Source: Dorea sp. 5-2 (GTDB lineage: Bacteria; Bacillota; Clostridia; Lachnospirales; Lachnospiraceae). Taken from it: a stretch of DNA of 64,000 bases. The translations under genes and the position numbers were made by a program. Shown here piece by piece: positions 16,250 to 24,361 of the stretch. How positions within the stretch are numbered: the first letter of the stretch is position 1; every line of letters begins with the position of its first letter. The stretch is from positions 1 to 64,000 of the forward strand of contig NZ_KE159794.1 in assembly GCF_000403455.2 (NCBI RefSeq). The letters run 5' to 3'. Under the pieces are notes generated by a model that saw nothing but the letters and a program-made list of their open reading frames with translations, had not been told where the DNA came from and did no database searches.

Positions 16250-16278
16250 AGTATACGCATCGAAGAATGCATTTTCAA
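16250..16278 (-). promoter_or_regulatory. Sigma-A promoter of the nan operon
   Basis: Minus strand: -35 TTGAAA (16273-16278), 17 bases, -10 TATACT (16250-16255). The -35 lies inside one of the GTTGAAA repeats, so a protein bound to the repeats would block RNA polymerase. The leader to nanE is about 105 bases. Confidence 0.75.
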
Positions 16279-16404
16279 CAGATTCAACGTCTTCTGAAAC
16301 TTCTTTCAACATTTTCAAAACATACTTTTTTTAAGAATATATTTCGTATCTTTTTTTGGTGATTTTGCACAACAGCGTGTTGCTTCTTTCCATATGTGAA
16401 AGTA

Positions 16405-16442
16405 CCCTCAGCGTAGCTGTAACAGCTATGCTGAGGGTACTT
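16405..16442 (-). terminator. lgt terminator
   Basis: AGTACCCTCAGCGTAGCTG and AGCTATGCTGAGGGTACT pair over about 18 bp with one mismatch and a 4-base loop. It lies 43 bases after the lgt stop. It is symmetrical, with a moderate T-content on either side, and would keep lgt transcripts out of the nan operon control region. Confidence 0.75.
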
Positions 16443-16484
16443 TAGTTATTTGTATTTTGTTGGGAAACTATGCATGATTTTAAA

Positions 16485-17336
16485 TTAGATAGACTTTTGC
16501 CGCCTGTAGATGATCATACCTATGGATACCACCACCAGGACTCCCGCCAAAAGCTGTGAAGCCGGGAATCCGATTCCCGGAAGCAGCAATTGATCCGTCC
16601 TCAGCCTCTCGATAAAGAAGCGGCCGAATCCATATCCTGCCAGATACAAGAGGAATACCTCTCCATGGAACCTCTTATGCCTTCGATAGAGAAGCATAAG
16701 AATCAGTATGAACAGACACCACAGAGACTCATAGAGAAATGTAGGATGAACCTGGATATAGGACACCCCCTCCACCGTCTCCATATGCTCCCGCATGAGA
16801 TCCGTAATATCCGATCCCCGGACTGCGTCTACCGGAAGCCGCATGGCAAGAATCCAGTCCGTATATTCGCCAAATGCTTCCCGGTTGAAGAAATTCCCCC
16901 ACCGTCCGATCATCTGTCCCGCCACCAAGCCGAGTCCCGCCGTATCCATCAGAAGCGGCGCCGACAATCTCTTGATCTTTGCAAACACGATGACCGTAAG
17001 TACTGCAGCAATAACTCCTCCGTAGATCGCCAGTCCTCCCTGCCTGATGTTAAAGACACTCAGCAGATCGTCCTTATACATATCCCAGGAAAATATCACA
17101 TAATAAATCCTCGCCCCTATGATCGCAAAAATCACCGCATAGATCGCAAGATCATAATAATCATCCGGTTTCTGACCGGTACGTCTCGCTTCCCATGCCG
17201 CAATGAAAATTCCGGCGAGAATACCGATCCCTATAATGATCCCGTAATATGCAATATCAAATCCCATCACCGATATGTGGTCGCCGACAGATTCCAGATG
17301 AATCCCAATATTGGGAAATTCTATACCAGTATGCAT
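16485..17336 (-). CDS. lgt: Prolipoprotein diacylglyceryl transferase
   Basis: 283 residues with seven hydrophobic segments. The Lgt signature is clear in GQMIGRWGNFFNREAFG, with essential Arg, Asn and Glu, and HPTFLYESLWCL near the third quarter. It transfers diacylglycerol from phosphatidylglycerol to the lipobox Cys of prelipoproteins in the cytoplasmic membrane. It starts 32 bases after the end of ychF and is probably co-transcribed with it. AAGGA lies 11 bases before the ATG. Confidence 0.96.
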   Translation of the reverse strand: MHTGIEFPNIGIHLESVGDHISVMGFDIAYYGIIIGIGILAGIFIAAWEARRTGQKPDDYYDLAIYAVIFAIIGARIYYVIFSWDMYKDDLLSVFNIRQGGLAIYGGVIAAVLTVIVFAKIKRLSAPLLMDTAGLGLVAGQMIGRWGNFFNREAFGEYTDWILAMRLPVDAVRGSDITDLMREHMETVEGVSYIQVHPTFLYESLWCLFILILMLLYRRHKRFHGEVFLLYLAGYGFGRFFIERLRTDQLLLPGIGFPASQLLAGVLVVVSIGMIIYRRQKSI

Positions 17337-17368
17337 AACTAACGTTTTCCTTCCTTATCACAGATTTC

Positions 17369-18469
17369 CTACACGTTGAACCGGAACAGCATGATATCCC
17401 CGTCTTTTACAACGTAATCCTTACCCTCCAGCCTTACCAGTCCTTTCTCCTTCGCAGCGCTGTGGCTTCCACATTCCATCAGATCGTCATAGGAAACCAC
17501 TTCCGCGCGGATAAATCCACGCTCAAAGTCCGAATGGATCTTCCCTGCCGCCTGCGGAGCTTTCGTGCCCTCCGTGATCGTCCAGGCACGGACCTCCGGT
17601 TCTCCTGCCGTCAGATAACTGATCAGCCCAAGCAGCCGGTAACTTGCCTTGATAAGCTTCTCAAGACCAGACTCTGATAATCCCAGGTCTTCTAGGAACA
17701 TCTTCTTCTCATCATCCTCAAGCTCGGCAATCTCCTGTTCGATCTGGGCGCATACTACGAATACCTCGCTCAGTTCTTCCTTCGCGTATTCACGGACAGC
17801 CTGTACGCCCGCATTCGATACACCGTCGTCCGCCAGATCATCTTCCGCCACATTCGCCGCATAGATCACCGGCTTATAAGTCAGCAGATTATATCCTGAC
17901 ATCCACTCCTGCTCTTCTTCATCCTCCGCACCGGAAAATGTCTTGGCAAGCTTCCCTTCCTCCAGATGCTCCTTGATCTTATGAAGCAGCGCCAACTCTT
18001 TTGCCGCCGCCTTATCATTTCTCGCCACCTTCGTGGTCTTGGCGATCCTCCGCTCCAAGATCTCAAGGTCAGAGAATATAAGCTCCAGATTAATCGTCTC
18101 AATATCCCTGAGCGGATCGATATTTCCGTCTACATGAACGATATTACTGTCCTCGAAGCATCTCACCACATGGACGATGGCGTCTACTTCACGGATGTTG
18201 GCAAGGAACTGATTCCCAAGCCCTTCCCCCTTCGAAGCGCCCTTCACTAACCCGGCTATATCTACGAACTCTATCGCAGCCGGTATGATCTTCTTCGTGT
18301 GATACATCTGACCAAGGACATTCAGCCTTTCGTCCGGTACGGTTACAACTCCCACATTCGGGTCGATCGTACAGAATGGATAGTTCGCTGATTCCGCACC
18401 TGCTTTCGTCAGTGAATTGAATAACGTACTCTTTCCTACATTGGGAAGCCCCACGATTCCTAGTTTCAT
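17369..18469 (-). CDS. ychF: Redox-regulated ATPase YchF (OLA1 family)
   Basis: 366 residues. An Obg-like G domain with GIVGLPNVGKSTLFN (G1) at the start and DIAGLVKGASKGEGLG (G3), in which NxxE-type G4 residues favour ATP over GTP. A central coiled-coil insertion and a C-terminal TGS domain follow (RAWTITEGTKAPQAAGKIHSDFERGF). It binds ribosomes and is linked to stress responses. AAAGGAG before the ATG. It forms the left border of the accessory island at 18.5-22.1 kb. Confidence 0.97.
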   Translation of the reverse strand: MKLGIVGLPNVGKSTLFNSLTKAGAESANYPFCTIDPNVGVVTVPDERLNVLGQMYHTKKIIPAAIEFVDIAGLVKGASKGEGLGNQFLANIREVDAIVHVVRCFEDSNIVHVDGNIDPLRDIETINLELIFSDLEILERRIAKTTKVARNDKAAAKELALLHKIKEHLEEGKLAKTFSGAEDEEEQEWMSGYNLLTYKPVIYAANVAEDDLADDGVSNAGVQAVREYAKEELSEVFVVCAQIEQEIAELEDDEKKMFLEDLGLSESGLEKLIKASYRLLGLISYLTAGEPEVRAWTITEGTKAPQAAGKIHSDFERGFIRAEVVSYDDLMECGSHSAAKEKGLVRLEGKDYVVKDGDIMLFRFNV

Positions 18470-18528
18470 TTTTGTCTAATCTCCTTTAGTTGTTCTTAAT
18501 ATTTATAAGATTTACAAGCCAATCCCAC

Positions 18529-19470
18529 CTAAATATGCTTTTTAGGTTCAGATACTGTTGGTAATTTAGTTGTTAAGCTGCAAATATATGCTTTTCTTAA
18601 TTTATATGCAGGATGAAAGTATATTCTCCCAGGAATGTTTCCTGTGTACCTCATATGATAACTTACCAATACTTGAGCATCTGTGAATTCAAATGTATGT
18701 TCCTTTTTAAATCTTTCTAAAGTGCTCTTTGATTGCGGCGAAACACTCCTTGAAGGAAACGCCTCCTCTTCAAATCTCTCTCCATCCCATTTTGAAAAAT
18801 ATCTCTCCAAACTCATTAGTTTATTGCATAGTGCTCCCACATGACATGCCTGTACCTGCCCCTCCAATTGATTAAGTGCAACCTGATGAAATATAAGTGA
18901 TGGAAATAATTCATCCAGACATTCTAATAATTGCTGAGGTGTTCTGATACCCGAAATCTCTTTTTCTTTCATTTCAGAAATTTGACCGGAATATTTCTCA
19001 AGCTGTGCTTCACTGGATAAATTATATACTCTAACGTGAAAAGTCTGATCTTCCTTTAAGGAATAATATTGACATGGTATTTCGAACATATTCCAATAGG
19101 GCTCTGTATTAAAACTGATACAAAAAGATTCATTTTCGTATGCGGCAAGCAACCCTTTTCCGTATCCTTTTTCGCATCTTAATTCTGCCTCACCCTGATC
19201 GACTTCCAATATTCCCTGCCTGTCACACATGTTTACGAAACGTCGAAGCATGTCCTTATCTTGAGTATTATTTCTCCATTTCGACACATAATATCCCTTT
19301 GCCAACTCTAATGAATTTAAATCTACACTTGTTAGGATAGAACGCTCAAACCCATTCGTTCCTTTTACCGCCTTACTGTAAGTATTTATAAATTGTTCTA
19401 ATACACGCACTGCCTCGCTTTGATGTACTTTCTCCGTACACAAAGAAAGTTCATTTAATACCATTCGCAT
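18529..19470 (-). CDS. Unknown protein, third gene of the DUF262/DUF3696 cassette (candidate effector)
   Basis: 313 residues, soluble, no signal peptide or membrane segment. It begins MRMVLNELSLCTEKVHQ. The C-terminal third has FTDAQVLVSYHMRYTGNIPGRIYFHP followed by an ICSLTTKLPT segment. I have an unverified impression that this NELSL start and H-x-RIYF-x-LPT ending recur in proteins encoded beside defence ATPases. The gene starts 15 bases after the ATPase stop with GGGAGA upstream, so it is the last gene of a tight three-gene operon. Codon use is clearly AT-richer than in neighbouring ychF and thiN. No enzymatic motif could be assigned. Confidence 0.75.
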   Translation of the reverse strand: MRMVLNELSLCTEKVHQSEAVRVLEQFINTYSKAVKGTNGFERSILTSVDLNSLELAKGYYVSKWRNNTQDKDMLRRFVNMCDRQGILEVDQGEAELRCEKGYGKGLLAAYENESFCISFNTEPYWNMFEIPCQYYSLKEDQTFHVRVYNLSSEAQLEKYSGQISEMKEKEISGIRTPQQLLECLDELFPSLIFHQVALNQLEGQVQACHVGALCNKLMSLERYFSKWDGERFEEEAFPSRSVSPQSKSTLERFKKEHTFEFTDAQVLVSYHMRYTGNIPGRIYFHPAYKLRKAYICSLTTKLPTVSEPKKHI

Positions 19471-19485
19471 ATTAAAGTTCTCCCT

Positions 19486-20553
19486 TTAAAGAATCTCATC
19501 CAAAGCTTTTTCCCATTCGTCAAAAAAACCATCTGGCCAATAACTTAATTTTCCATTATCATAAATTTGTGGACTCTCAGCCACGTGAATCATTTTTCCC
19601 TCGGATTCTCTTCTGGAAAAATAAAATAATTTTGCATCTTCTCCCTTTAAACGCTTCTGCTTTACGGCAATTCTAATACCATTCAAAATATGGTCACTAT
19701 GCGTTTCCATAAATATCTGAATACCCTCTGCTGCACACAAAGCAATCAACTCTCCCATTTTCCTTTGTCCCTTAGGATGTAAATGTGCTTCAGGATTTTC
19801 CAAAATCAGAGTGCTTCCCCTCTCTGCTTTCAATAATGCTACAATAACTGGCAAAACATATGAAATGCCAAAGCCAACATTCGTTGGCCGGAATAGTCTG
19901 CTTTTTGTTTTATCCATATAGTAAAAGCCTAGCTTTGCCAAATCCGTATTTTCAATTTCCGAAACATCAAACTTCACCTCGGGAGAAATCATATCCAACC
20001 AAAACTGCACTTCTTCTTTTAAAGATTTTCCCTTGTCCCATGCTATACTTTTATCCTGGTATCTGCATAGATAATGAACAGTGTATTCCCCATTAACCCC
20101 CAACTGAGCCTGAGAATCTATATGGAAACTTGATTTTGGATATATCACCTGAGGTGATCTTCTCTCTGCATTCAGATATTCAAAATGCCCTTTGAACAAA
20201 GATGTATCTTGATAATTTCCTATACTTTCTGCTTCCAACACATCGGCATCTTTTCTATAATGTACTTTTATTTTAAAACTTCTCTCTCTTTCCTGAAACT
20301 GCATTTCAATACATTCATTCTCAGCGTATTCATACAAGATATCTTGTGCCATTCCAACATTTACATAATTACCATTGAGACAAATACTATTCGGTAGATA
20401 GCTATTCTGCTCTGACTGCTTTATCACCAGTAATGACTGAATAACCGTGGATTTTCCCATCCCGTTTAAACCCGCAAACACATTAAGTGATCTTAAAGGT
20501 AATTCAAGTGATTCAAAACACTTAAAATTTTTTATTACAATCCTATCCAACAT
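19486..20553 (-). CDS. AAA ATPase with DUF3696-type C-terminus (OLD/ABC-like)
   Basis: 355 residues. Walker A GLNGMGKST at 28-36. A long insertion separates it from Walker B, LILENPEAHLHPKGQRKMGEL near residue 250, then METHSDHILNGIRIAVK near 282, the hallmark of DUF3696 proteins, which are OLD/SMC-like ATPases. ENPEAH rather than DEPE is normal for this family. No TOPRIM domain, so it is not a GajA-type nuclease by itself. Its start overlaps the DUF262 stop by one base (TAATG), so translation is coupled. Likely the motor or sensor ATPase of an accessory, probably defensive, system. Confidence 0.88.
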   Translation of the reverse strand: MLDRIVIKNFKCFESLELPLRSLNVFAGLNGMGKSTVIQSLLVIKQSEQNSYLPNSICLNGNYVNVGMAQDILYEYAENECIEMQFQERERSFKIKVHYRKDADVLEAESIGNYQDTSLFKGHFEYLNAERRSPQVIYPKSSFHIDSQAQLGVNGEYTVHYLCRYQDKSIAWDKGKSLKEEVQFWLDMISPEVKFDVSEIENTDLAKLGFYYMDKTKSRLFRPTNVGFGISYVLPVIVALLKAERGSTLILENPEAHLHPKGQRKMGELIALCAAEGIQIFMETHSDHILNGIRIAVKQKRLKGEDAKLFYFSRRESEGKMIHVAESPQIYDNGKLSYWPDGFFDEWEKALDEIL

Positions 20554-21830
20554 TACTTTGCAATCTCCTTTACCAGATTTTCGATCTTTTCAAATCGCTT
20601 TTTCACAGATGACACTTTCCCACTGCCAATAGAATCAATAAATTCCCCATCTTCCGAACACATTTCCCTATATTTTTCTTTCAGCTTCTCTTTTTGTCCT
20701 ATTAAAGATTCCAATTCGTCCTTAGTGCATTCTGCCAGAACACATGTCCATGTCTCAAACAAAGCTTTACTGATCGGTCTCCTCTTGAGCAAATCAGGCA
20801 TACGTCTGAAAGCAAATTTCCCAAATATTTCCATGCTTACATTCAAAACTATGATAAACTGCTCCTTCATACGTCCGGCATCTGACATCTCAAATTCTTT
20901 GTGATTCACCTTCTCCATCCCTGCATTTAAAAACAAATCTATAGAGCCTTTATATTCCTCTACACCCAGACCATAAAAAGTCAGGAAGCGAAGAACAAAC
21001 TCTCTGTCCAACATACGATCAGTTTTTATAGAATATCCTGTTGCCTGCTTGAACTCTTCCAAATTTGCAAGTTCCTTCAAATACCTTGGTGCAAACCCCT
21101 GATACAGTGCATGTCTGATTTCCTGCGGCTCCAACTCTAACCCACCTGTGTTGATACGCTTAAAAATATTGTATTTTAAATTGATAGGTGCGCCAGGATT
21201 TATGATGTATGTAGTGACCTGCGTTTCCTTCATTCTCCTCACATAAGAGCGCGGCATATCATCAATAGTTGCCCCATTCAACTCCTTTAAGAACTCTAAG
21301 CCCTGTAGCTTAAGTTTGGGTTTTTCATCTACAAAAAATTCTTTCAGTGCTGTCAGCCGCTGTAATCCATCAATAACCACCCATTTGCTGTTATTTCCTC
21401 CATCAAAATAAAATGCCGGCAATGGTATCCTTAAAAGCAATGATTCAATCAACTGGCTCTTTTGTTCCGGACTCCATAAACCTGCCTTTCTTTGGAAATC
21501 AGGCATTAAATCAATTTCATCATTTTCTAACCTTGAAATAATCATATCCAACGATAATGGTTTGGGCGAAATATCAATCTGAGTTGTATCATATGGCTTA
21601 ATCAATTCCGCATAGTTGGTTTCGTCTGTCATCTCTTCAACTTCATCATCACCAACCACTGATATATTGTTTTCCCTCAAATAATCTCTGCATAATTCAA
21701 TATTGTCTTCAAAATTTTGCTGTGAAGACAACACATCTATAAAAAGCGAGTTACTCAAAGTCCCATCTCTATAGTTTTGAGCAATATTTATAAGCTTATC
21801 TAAGTCTTTCTTATACTTTTCAGATAACAT
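20553..21830 (-). CDS. DUF262 (GmrSD-N / ParB-like) protein without HNH domain
   Basis: 425 residues; AAGGAGG is 6 bases before the ATG. A helical N-terminus (1-75) precedes the DUF262 ParB-like fold. Motifs: MPDFQRKAGLWSPEQKSQLIESLLLRIPLPAFYF and the nucleotide-binding signature IDGLQRLTALKEFF (D154-R158, DGxQR). A helical C-terminus follows. In GmrSD and SspE proteins this fold is fused to a DUF1524 HNH nuclease; here no HNH motif is present, so nuclease activity, if any, must come from a partner. First gene of the operon with the DUF3696 ATPase and the 313-residue unknown protein. Confidence 0.88.
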   Translation of the reverse strand: MLSEKYKKDLDKLINIAQNYRDGTLSNSLFIDVLSSQQNFEDNIELCRDYLRENNISVVGDDEVEEMTDETNYAELIKPYDTTQIDISPKPLSLDMIISRLENDEIDLMPDFQRKAGLWSPEQKSQLIESLLLRIPLPAFYFDGGNNSKWVVIDGLQRLTALKEFFVDEKPKLKLQGLEFLKELNGATIDDMPRSYVRRMKETQVTTYIINPGAPINLKYNIFKRINTGGLELEPQEIRHALYQGFAPRYLKELANLEEFKQATGYSIKTDRMLDREFVLRFLTFYGLGVEEYKGSIDLFLNAGMEKVNHKEFEMSDAGRMKEQFIIVLNVSMEIFGKFAFRRMPDLLKRRPISKALFETWTCVLAECTKDELESLIGQKEKLKEKYREMCSEDGEFIDSIGSGKVSSVKKRFEKIENLVKEIAK

Positions 21831-21888
21831 TTTCTCCCTCCTTGCATATTTCCTCCCCCTTTTTACATACTATTACTGAGGTGATTTT

Positions 21889-22080
21889 TTGTCTGATTAT
21901 ATATTACAAATAAATCCGGAACCGGAACTCATAAATAACAAACTACTCTATTTCTGGTGTATTATAAAGAACAATACATTTGATTCCGCTTCAAATTATG
22001 GCTTTGGCTGGGCTGATTCCGCTGATGCGGCATTTGAAGATGCATATAACTATTACAAAAAATTCATTTTCCTCACCTAA
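21889..22080 (+). CDS. Small acidic/aromatic protein divergent from the DUF262 operon
   Basis: 63 residues, TTG start at 21889 with GAGGTG 6 bases upstream. It is rich in Asn, Tyr and Phe: LLYFWCIIKNN, then NYGFGWADSADAAFEDAYNYYKKF. The aromatic beta half followed by an amphipathic helix looks like a folded small domain rather than random sequence. It is AT-rich like the adjacent island. It ends 10 bases before the thiN stop, so the two genes converge. It could be a small partner or antitoxin-like component of the cassette, or an independent small protein. Family not recognised. Confidence 0.5.
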   Translation: MSDYILQINPEPELINNKLLYFWCIIKNNTFDSASNYGFGWADSADAAFEDAYNYYKKFIFLT

Positions 22081-22089
22081 CGAAACAAC

Positions 22090-22752
22090 TCAGTCCCGCG
22101 TCTCCATCAATATCACATGCCCCATAGCAAAACTGATCACCGCCTCGTCAGAATCATCCGCGATCTGGTTGCTGACGCACAGGCTGTCGTACGGTCTCAG
22201 GATGTGGTTCTTAAGCGGATATTTCGCACCGCTGATATTGAAGCCAAAGATCTCTTCCCCCAACGGAAATACGGAAAAATACGGTCCGAAAGCCTCACTC
22301 TTCCTGATATGTGTCTCGCCGCCTCCTATAATAGTGATCATATTCTGCCGGTCAACGATCTTCGCCTCGATCCCTGCCTTAAAAGGGATCATAAGACTCT
22401 GCACATTCGCCCACAGATGGTCGATCCTTCCTCCCGTGGCGCCGAGAATGGTTATGTCTTTACTTCCCAGTGTCATGGCAAGACGGATCGCCATCTCCGT
22501 ATCGGAAGCATCCTTCACTGGATTATATTCTCTCACCGGGACATGCGCCTCATTCTTATAATAATCCCTGATCTCCTCACGGACACTGTCAAAATCTCCC
22601 ACAATATAATCCGGCATAAACTGATGCTGATAAAGGAATTCCATCCCCTTGTCCACACCGATCACACATCTGTCTTCTTGCCGCGCAAGGATGGAGACCG
22701 TCAATTCCTCGTCCAACTCACCGCCGCTGACTACAATCGCTTTCTTACTCAT
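22090..22752 (-). CDS. thiN: Thiamine diphosphokinase
   Basis: 220 residues. Family landmarks: VVSGGELDEE, IGVDKGMEFLYQHQFMPDYIVGDFDSV, KDASDTEMAIRLAMTLGSKDITILGATGGRIDHLWANV. The DFDS and GGRxDH motifs bind Mg-ATP and thiamine. It makes thiamine pyrophosphate by direct pyrophosphorylation. The 8-base overlap with rpe indicates coupling. Last gene of the long murE-thiN block; the accessory island follows directly. Confidence 0.93.
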   Translation of the reverse strand: MSKKAIVVSGGELDEELTVSILARQEDRCVIGVDKGMEFLYQHQFMPDYIVGDFDSVREEIRDYYKNEAHVPVREYNPVKDASDTEMAIRLAMTLGSKDITILGATGGRIDHLWANVQSLMIPFKAGIEAKIVDRQNMITIIGGGETHIRKSEAFGPYFSVFPLGEEIFGFNISGAKYPLKNHILRPYDSLCVSNQIADDSDEAVISFAMGHVILMETRD

Positions 22753-23413
22753 ATCTTCTCAATATCTCCATAAAGTCTTTCGTATTCTTCCCCGGATCTC
22801 CGTGGAATACGGCAGAACCCGCTACGATCACATTTGCTCCCGCATCTAACACTTCACTTACATTAGACAGATAGATCCCTCCGTCCACCTGGATATCCAC
22901 CGTCAATCCCTGTTCCCTGATCATTCTTCTGATATTGCGGATCTTATCAAGAGATTCCGGTATGAATTTCTGACCGCCGAATCCCGGATGTACGCACATC
23001 ACCAATATCATATCCACATCCTTAAGATACGGCATAACCGCTTCCGCTTCCGTCTCCGGACAGATGGATAGTCCTGCTTTTAATCCACACTCTCTGATCT
23101 TCCCGATCGTTGCCTTCAGATCTTCGCATGCCTCCAGATGAACCGTGATCATATCGGCTCCCGCCTTCCGGAACGCCTCGATATAGCGGATCGGCTCCTG
23201 TACCATGAGATGCGCGTCCATCACCTGATCCGTCACATCATGGATAGATGCCAGCACCGGCATCCCAAAAGAAATACTCGGCACAAACATACCGTCCATT
23301 ACATCAAAATGCAGATACCTGGCTCCGTTCTCTTCTGTCTTCTTCATCTCCTGACCCAGGTTCCTGAAATCTGCCGCCAAAATAGACGGCGCTAATATAT
23401 ATTCCATTCTCAA
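22745..23413 (-). CDS. rpe: Ribulose-phosphate 3-epimerase
   Basis: 222 residues, TIM barrel. LAPSILAADFRNLGQEMKK, HFDVMDGMFVPSISFG (catalytic Asp and metal His), ITVHLEACEDL and VHPGFGGQKFIPESLDKI are all present, with the second catalytic Asp in DIQVDGGIYLSN. It interconverts ribulose-5-P and xylulose-5-P. The first Met overlaps the rsgA stop as ATGA, which favours that start over Met3. Confidence 0.96.
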   Translation of the reverse strand: MRMEYILAPSILAADFRNLGQEMKKTEENGARYLHFDVMDGMFVPSISFGMPVLASIHDVTDQVMDAHLMVQEPIRYIEAFRKAGADMITVHLEACEDLKATIGKIRECGLKAGLSICPETEAEAVMPYLKDVDMILVMCVHPGFGGQKFIPESLDKIRNIRRMIREQGLTVDIQVDGGIYLSNVSEVLDAGANVIVAGSAVFHGDPGKNTKDFMEILRRYE

Positions 23414-24288
23414 TGCCTCCTCTTATTCTTAAGTTCTTCATACATCTCCACATAATCCCGATACCGTACCCTATGTATCTGTCCCTCGTCCACCGCTGCC
23501 TTTACAGAGCATCCCGGCTCGTGTATGTGGTCGCATCCATGGAATCTGCACTTCCCCTCATGATCCATGAACTCCGGGAAATAATGTTTCAGGTCTTCTT
23601 TCTCAAACGTATTCACATACAACGAACTGAATCCGGGCGTATCCATGATATACGAATCCTCGTCGATCAGAAACAACTCCGAATGTCTGGTCGTATGTTT
23701 TCCGCGCTCGATCTTACGGCTGATCTCTCCTGTCTCCATATTCGCTTCCGGATGGAGGATATTGATGATCGACGATTTCCCGACGCCGGAAGGCCCGGCG
23801 ATCGCCGTCGTCTTTCCCTTCAAGACAGCTCTGACCCTGTCAATATTCTCTTCTTCCCGCGCACTTGTGAATATCATCGGATAACCGCAGCCTCCGTAGA
23901 TCGCCTGAAGCTCCTCGATCTGCGCGTCCGCCGCCAGATCCGTCTTATTGAAACAGAGGATGACCGGAAGAAGCTTATCCTCCATCATAACCAAGAATCG
24001 GTCAAGGAGGTTATAATGCGGATTCGGCTGAAGAACCGCAAACACAAGCAATACCTGATCAATATTCGCAACCGCAGGCCGTATCAGCTCATTACTCCGC
24101 GGAAATACCTGGATCATATTCCCCGTCTTCTCACCCTCATTAAGCACTTCTATCTCTACATTATCTCCCACAAGAGGCCTGATCTTCTCTCTTCGGAAAG
24201 CCCCTTTTGCCTTACATTCATAAACACCGGATCCTACTACATGTATATAGTAGAATCCGGCAATACCCTTTACAATCTTTCCCTGCAT
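23410..24288 (-). CDS. rsgA: Ribosome small-subunit-dependent GTPase A
   Basis: 292 residues from MQGKIVKGIAGFYYIHV, the normal start and length; the open frame runs 37 codons further upstream into prkC but lacks homology there. An N-terminal OB fold, then a circularly permuted GTPase with CFNKTDL (G4), GPSGVGKSSIIN (G1) and MDTPGFSSL (G3), then a zinc finger with Cys and His in CRFHGCDHIHEPGC. It assists late 30S maturation. It follows prkC and precedes rpe in the usual Firmicutes order. Confidence 0.95.
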   Translation of the reverse strand: MQGKIVKGIAGFYYIHVVGSGVYECKAKGAFRREKIRPLVGDNVEIEVLNEGEKTGNMIQVFPRSNELIRPAVANIDQVLLVFAVLQPNPHYNLLDRFLVMMEDKLLPVILCFNKTDLAADAQIEELQAIYGGCGYPMIFTSAREEENIDRVRAVLKGKTTAIAGPSGVGKSSIINILHPEANMETGEISRKIERGKHTTRHSELFLIDEDSYIMDTPGFSSLYVNTFEKEDLKHYFPEFMDHEGKCRFHGCDHIHEPGCSVKAAVDEGQIHRVRYRDYVEMYEELKNKRRH

Positions 24289-24361
24289 AAGCTGTCCTGT
24301 CTGGCATCCCGCCTTTTTCTGGTTTCGGCTGCTGCAAACGCATGCATACCCTTCGAGCGTA

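Larger units (their letters stand above)
16141..16484. other. Regulatory region upstream of the nan operon
   Basis: 344 bases without a gene. It holds the nan promoter (16250-16278), three copies of GTTGAA(A/T) on the minus strand between about 16273 and 16318 that may be the RpiR operator, and the lgt terminator (16405-16442). No classical cre site was seen. Confidence 0.6.

Noticed and set aside
16371..16383. CAACAGCGTGTTG as an operator for nan
   Set aside because: Arms are only 5 bp and lie far upstream of the promoter; not convincing.
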